Below are positions 60,194 to 64,000 of a DNA stretch of 64,000 bases, piece after piece; the first letter of the stretch is position 1, and each line of letters opens with the position of its first letter. Both the position numbers and the translations under genes were made by a program. The notes beneath the pieces were generated by a model. It was not told where the DNA came from and ran no database searches. It saw only the letters and a program-made list of their open reading frames with translations. The stretch comes from Thiorhodovibrio litoralis (lineage in GTDB: Bacteria > Pseudomonadota > Gammaproteobacteria > Chromatiales > Chromatiaceae). Location: positions 5,132,501 to 5,196,500 of the forward strand of contig NZ_CP121473.1 in NCBI RefSeq assembly GCF_033954455.1, read 5' to 3'.

Positions 60194-60671
60194 CGCGGCA
60201 GCAGCGGGAGCTCGGTAAAACGATAAGCGGATAAAGCAAGGTGACAGCAAAAAGCCGGCCAATCGCCGCGGCAAGCCGGCGATTGGCGGCCATGCTTAGG
60301 ACCGTCGTGCCACGGCCGCTGGTTCACCGCCGCCGTTCCACCTGCCCGCCGGCTCCAATCCGCTAAGAAAAGCCAGCCAGCAACTCCGACATATCGCGGT
60401 TTCCATGCCTGATCGGATGTCCGCTCGTGCGCATTGGTGCCGCTTCTCGCCGACTCGGCTCCACCAGGGCCAAAAGGCCCGCGAAAGAGTGCGGGTTCTG
60501 ATAGCGCGTGCGGTGCTGCCCACCTGGCACTGAAAGAAATCTGATTCACATCAGGTCTTATCCGGTGAGAGCCCCCATCGCCCGCAGACTTGACGGCGGA
60601 TGCTGGATTCCAGGAAATCGGATTTCAATCCAGCCGATGCCAACACAAAAACTACTCAGAGGAGCGCCCCC
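60194..60671. other. Divergent intergenic region
   Basis: 478 bases between the DUF1538 operon and the peroxiredoxin-like gene. Open frames on both strands have no recognisable protein character. No clear promoter picked. Confidence 0.4.
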
Positions 60672-61523
60672 ATGAGCCGATTATTCCCAACAGAAATGAC
60701 CGCCATCAGCCACCTTTCCGAGGATTATCCGCCGAGCGACGGGGTCTGGCCGGCCCGCCGCCATCCGCGTTTCGCCCTGGCTTTCGCCATCACCATGGGC
60801 GCTGCAACCCTTGGCGGTGCGACGGCCGCCGAACCACCGCCACTGCCAAGCTACCAGGCCGACTTGCAGGCCTTTCAGGCCGAGCAGGCCAAGCATCCGC
60901 CGCCTTTCACCGCCGCCGAGCGCGAACAGATGGAAGAGGCCGCTGCCGCCTTGGCCGCCGCCATGCCCGAACCCGGCCTGCGGGTTGGCGAGACCGCGCC
61001 GGACTTCCGGCTACCCAATGCCAGGGGCAAAATGGTGCAATTGTCAGAGCGCCTGGCCGCCGGACCTGTGATCCTGACCTTCTATCGCGGCGTATGGTGC
61101 CCCTATTGCAATCTGCAACTGCGCGGATTGCATCAAAGCCTGGCGCATTTCGCGCGCTATCAGGCACAGCTGATCGCCGTCACACCACAGCAACCCGATC
61201 GCTCCCTCGCGCAGGTCAAACAGGACGGCTATCCCTTCGAGATTTTAAGCAACCTCGAGGATACAACCATGCGGGCCTACCGGCTTGCCTTCTCTGTACC
61301 GGAGTCCCTGCGCGCGATCTACCAACGGGGACTCGGGCTGGATCTCGCCGACTACAACGGCAATGGCCGCTTTGTGCTGCCGGTCCCGGCGACCTTTGTG
61401 ATCGACCGCGACGGTGTCGTGCGCTACGCCTTTGCCGAGACCGATTACCGTCAGCGTGCCGAGCCGCCGGACATTCTTGCCGCATTGGCCGATCTATCCG
61501 CACAGGAAGCGTTGAGCCGCTGA
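60672..61523 (+). CDS. Exported AhpC/TSA peroxiredoxin-like protein
   Basis: 283 residues from the ATG at 60672, which has AGAGGAG ten bases upstream. Residues 25-55 hold Arg-Arg-His-Pro followed by a hydrophobic stretch (FALAFAITMGAATLGG) ending in ATAAE, a signal peptide, possibly Tat-dependent. The thioredoxin-fold domain shows VGETAPDFRLPNARGKMVQL, TFYRGVWCPYCNLQLRGL with a CxxC pair, and ATFVIDRDGVVRYAF. Predicted to reduce peroxides in the periplasm. Confidence 0.88.
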   Translation: MSRLFPTEMTAISHLSEDYPPSDGVWPARRHPRFALAFAITMGAATLGGATAAEPPPLPSYQADLQAFQAEQAKHPPPFTAAEREQMEEAAAALAAAMPEPGLRVGETAPDFRLPNARGKMVQLSERLAAGPVILTFYRGVWCPYCNLQLRGLHQSLAHFARYQAQLIAVTPQQPDRSLAQVKQDGYPFEILSNLEDTTMRAYRLAFSVPESLRAIYQRGLGLDLADYNGNGRFVLPVPATFVIDRDGVVRYAFAETDYRQRAEPPDILAALADLSAQEALSR

Positions 61524-61867
61524 AAGAAATCCGCTACTCGAACGGACATTTTGGCTAACAAATCAAGTCACGAACCGGCTGACCAAGGTGCTGACTGAGA
61601 CGGTGTCGCGGTTCAAGCGCTAAACATCGCCGAAAGAGACCGCGATATGAGAGGATAGGAAATCCAAACCACCCTGGGGATCCAGTACGCGTGTCATTGC
61701 GGATATTATCGGTCGATGAGAACGAGGTCAACGGCGGAAACACGCCTGATCGCCCGTTTTGAGGGGCGCAGGACGGACTTGGTTGCGTGTTTTAAGCGAA
61801 GTTGGGCGCGGGCGGGCGAACTGAAAACAAACGCCCTTGGCGCCTTGTCTGGTGGGAAAAGGCGTGG
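61524..61867. other. Intergenic region, possible gene remnant
   Basis: The plus frame TNQVTNRLTKVLTETVSRFK-R-stop (near 61556-61622) looks like the end of a protein without a beginning; family not recognised. The remainder contains the downstream flank of the IS91-family element, whose exact end is not visible. Confidence 0.3.
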
Positions 61868-63292
61868 CTACCAAGCGACGCGTTGATCGAACTCGAACTC
61901 CGGCTCGGGTTGAGCAAAGTCATCCCAGTCCGGTGCTGGCTCGGGCGCATCATCCCAGGCGGGTGGTCCGCGCGCGGGAGCGATGGGCGGAGGACGAGGG
62001 GGTTCGCCGATATGGGTGAGAATCTGCCCAATGGGCGCGGCCTCGGTGATGAATGCGATCAGGCGCATGTCCGCGCCACAATTGGGGCAAGTCAGCGGCA
62101 GCGACTCGAACAGGCGGGCCAGTAGCATGACCCAGAGATAGCGTGCCGGTGAGCGAGGAGGCGCGGCTGGCTTGGTGGTGGCAACCTCGGGAGTCTCGTG
62201 CGGCTCATCACTGAGATCCCGCCCATACGCGGTCGCCTCGGCACGCCACGGCGAATTGGGGGCCAGCACCCCATGGTAGCGATGGCGATGACGCCGTGGA
62301 GGTGGAATCAGCGCCGCGAGATGGTCGATAAACTCAAGCGGCGTGAGCGTCAACACTGTCGTGCCATCGCGCAGCGGTTTGGGCAACCGATAGATCACCC
62401 GTTCGCCATCGATCAGCTCCAGACGTTCGAGGGCGAAGGGCGGGCGTGCACAATAACGCAACAAGCGCTCCAGTCCGGCACGATCTTGGGCAGCGATGCA
62501 TACCTCGGCATCAAGGGAAAATCCGCTGTTGTCCCAAGCGAGCATCTCGCGCACATCGTTTGGCTCAATCAACCCGTGGCGGGCAAACCGGCGTAGCACC
62601 CGCACGCGTACCCGTTCCGAGATGATAGCGAGATCGTCGGCGGTCAGCTCCGCGGCGGGGTGAAAATGCAGGGATTGTGAGACATCACCCTCCTGCTCAA
62701 ACGGCTCGAAGACGCCGTCGATGACACAACAGTGGTAGTGGACATGACGATTGAGAGACGAGCCAAACCGGTGGATAAAGCTCACCGCGCCAAAGCGCGC
62801 CTGGGCATTCGCGGAACTGCTTCTGCGCAAATGCGCCTCAATGACGCGCATGAGAATTTTGAGCACGGCGCTGAGCGCTCGCGGCTCGCGCTCCAGGTAC
62901 CAGCGTAAGCGCTTGGGTACTGAAAGAACCCACTGGCGCACCGGCAGTGGCGGTATGACATGATCGACCAGATGGGCAGCTGTTTCAGCCATGCGTCGCG
63001 CGTTGCACGAAGGACATACCCCGCGTCCCTTGCAGGAGAATGCCACGAGAAAGTCATGACCACAGTCAGGGCAGCGTGCACGAGCAAAACCGAAGGCGAG
63101 AATGCCGCACTCCAGGTAGCGGCGAAACTCCCGCTCGACATAGGTCGGCACGCGCGGCGCGCCCCAATCCTCCTCTCTCGCGAGAGCGAGAAAAGACTCC
63201 AGATGCTGTTGCACGATCTGGTAGAGCGCGGTGTGCTCCGGACAGCGGCGACGATAGGCCACCATCGGGCGGCGTGATGCGGCGACGGCCAT
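61868..63292 (-). CDS. IS91-family transposase (HUH, rolling-circle)
   Basis: 474 residues from the ATG at 63292. N-terminal zinc-binding domain (CPDCGHDFLVAF, CKGRGVCPSCNARR), followed by the Y2-type transposase domain with the HUH motif in LNRHVHYHCCVI and downstream tyrosines. A C-terminal CPNCGADM pair and a Pro-rich tail complete it. IS91 elements move by rolling-circle replication and can carry neighbouring DNA by one-ended transposition. A duplicated chromosomal segment begins 37 bases upstream of this gene. Confidence 0.92.
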   Translation of the reverse strand: MAVAASRRPMVAYRRRCPEHTALYQIVQQHLESFLALAREEDWGAPRVPTYVEREFRRYLECGILAFGFARARCPDCGHDFLVAFSCKGRGVCPSCNARRMAETAAHLVDHVIPPLPVRQWVLSVPKRLRWYLEREPRALSAVLKILMRVIEAHLRRSSSANAQARFGAVSFIHRFGSSLNRHVHYHCCVIDGVFEPFEQEGDVSQSLHFHPAAELTADDLAIISERVRVRVLRRFARHGLIEPNDVREMLAWDNSGFSLDAEVCIAAQDRAGLERLLRYCARPPFALERLELIDGERVIYRLPKPLRDGTTVLTLTPLEFIDHLAALIPPPRRHRHRYHGVLAPNSPWRAEATAYGRDLSDEPHETPEVATTKPAAPPRSPARYLWVMLLARLFESLPLTCPNCGADMRLIAFITEAAPIGQILTHIGEPPRPPPIAPARGPPAWDDAPEPAPDWDDFAQPEPEFEFDQRVAW

Positions 63293-63330
63293 GATGGAGT
63301 GCTGGTGGAGACACAGCAATTAACTCTAGC

Positions 63331-63492
63331 AAGGCCTATGAGACGCGCCCCGTCAACCTGCTCGAAGCCCAAGGCCGCCGCCTCGCCCGCTTCGAGGCCA
63401 TGGGCCACACACCAGGGCGCAGCGCACCGCTGCGACCACGCATGCCAGCCGGAGCCGTGCACACCCTGGATTTGCGCGTGCAGCGGTCTTGA
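63331..63492 (+). pseudogene. Transglutaminase/DUF2126 C-terminal fragment (duplicate)
   Basis: The last 53 codons and stop of the gene at 36391, cut on the left by the IS91 junction. No start codon. Confidence 0.9.
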
Positions 63493-63713
63493 GTCTTTGT
63501 TAACAGCAAGGTTTCAAACAACTCATAGCCAGGGCTCGGTTGGCTAGGCTTTCGTCAGTTCGAAATCATCGACATCCCGATACTGCGGATTCTGGATAAC
63601 TGCCCGTCGCGGCAACTAGACGGCACGCCTGGTCAACATCCGAGCGTTCCGCGAGGATTTTGGGTTATGATCGCCATTTGTCCTTATCTTCGCCAACATC
63701 CGGGTGGTCTATC

Positions 63714-64000
63714 GTGTCAAAGCCCCTCCTCCCCTCAGGCGGCATGCCTGGTTGCGTGCTGCTGCTGATCTGTCTACCGCTTCTCTCCGGTTGTTCACAG
63801 GAGGCCGAGCCCGAGGGGTCACCGCCGGTGCGACCGGTCAAGACGCTGGTGGTGGAGTCGCCCGACTTGGGGGGAGAGCGCAACTTCCCCGGACGGGTCG
63901 ATGCCGAGGCCAAGGCCGAGCTGGCGTTTCGCGTGCCTGGCACGGTCGCGGAGCTGATGGTGAAGGAGGGGGACCGGGTCGAGAAAGGCCAGGTGCTGAT
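63714..64000 (+). CDS. RND efflux periplasmic adaptor, duplicate copy, partial
   Basis: Same GTG start and sequence as the adaptor at 40243 (lipobox LLSGC, then FPGRVDAEAKAEL, GDRVEKGQVL); the window ends after 95 codons. Since the first copy has lost its pump, this may be the copy with an intact pump gene, but that lies outside the window. Confidence 0.9.
   Translation, partial: MSKPLLPSGGMPGCVLLLICLPLLSGCSQEAEPEGSPPVRPVKTLVVESPDLGGERNFPGRVDAEAKAELAFRVPGTVAELMVKEGDRVEKGQVL

Larger units (their letters stand above)
63329..64000 (+). repeat. ~670-bp duplication, copy 2, running to the window end
   Basis: Matches 39857-40529 with only a handful of changes. The left junction lies at GCAAGG; CAAG (63330-63333) is one of the tetranucleotides that IS91-type elements use as target. 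The repeat may continue past the window. Confidence 0.95.

Noticed and set aside
60190-60549. 119-codon minus-strand frame upstream of the ABM gene
   Set aside because: Composition and lack of any recognisable motif suggest chance in a high-GC intergenic region; it overlaps the likely promoter.

Overview
The window looks like chromosome from a GC-rich gammaproteobacterium. Gene content (NHLP-type and GrrA-type RiPP loci, MscK and Kef systems, glutamate synthase, DUF1538/P-II genes, many toxin-antitoxin remnants) fits a purple sulfur bacterium of the Chromatiaceae, but that is inference from gene content and no rRNA or other marker is present. No tRNA, rRNA, CRISPR array or prophage was seen.

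Layout: 0-2.3 kb holds the end of gltD and a hipBA pair. 2.4-11.9 kb is a nitrile-hydratase-leader (NHLP) RiPP locus: two paralogous precursors, a radical SAM/SPASM maturase, and a secretion system made of an HlyD-like protein and two ABC proteins. It has been reworked: the 5' end of the HlyD gene is duplicated around an inserted TumE-type toxin-antitoxin pair, and an internal deletion joins the two ABC genes, removing the first one's ATPase domain. 11.9-14.6 kb has an NlpE/HslJ-like protein and an IS110-family element with a structured non-coding flank (possible bridge RNA). 14.6-26.1 kb is mostly housekeeping: MscK-type channel, LysE exporter, ChaA antiporter, PabB-PabC fusion, and a hybrid kinase/KefF/KefC operon. 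26.1-28.2 kb is a mosaic of gene remnants between two ~230-bp direct repeats. 28.3-34.4 kb encodes a GspE/PilB ATPase, a diguanylate cyclase and a double-AAA ATPase. 34.8-36.1 kb is a graveyard of broken toxin-antitoxin genes around an IS3-family fragment.

36.4-44.1 kb carries a large transglutaminase/DUF2126 protein and an RND adaptor whose pump gene is cut to 36 codons and joined to a PAS histidine kinase. 44.1-46.8 kb is a second RiPP locus of the GrrA/GrrM type: a precursor with four Trp-Xaa-Asn motifs (predicted three-residue cyclophanes), a radical SAM/SPASM maturase and a partner that keeps SPASM-like cysteines but lacks the radical SAM cluster motif. 46.9-56.4 kb holds a DUF900 hydrolase, a sigma-54 activator, PPK2, a NarL-type two-component pair and four envelope proteins. 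56.5-60.2 kb is an overlapping operon of a monooxygenase-fold protein, DUF1538 transporter, two P-II-like proteins and a SulP/HlyD chimera. 60.7-63.3 kb has a peroxiredoxin-like protein and an IS91-family transposase. The last 672 bases are a near-identical second copy of 39857-40529, joined directly to the IS91 element.

The recurring theme is clean deletion-fusion junctions and partial duplications next to mobile or toxin-antitoxin genes. Either this lineage is rearranging heavily or some junctions are assembly errors; read-level checks would separate these.
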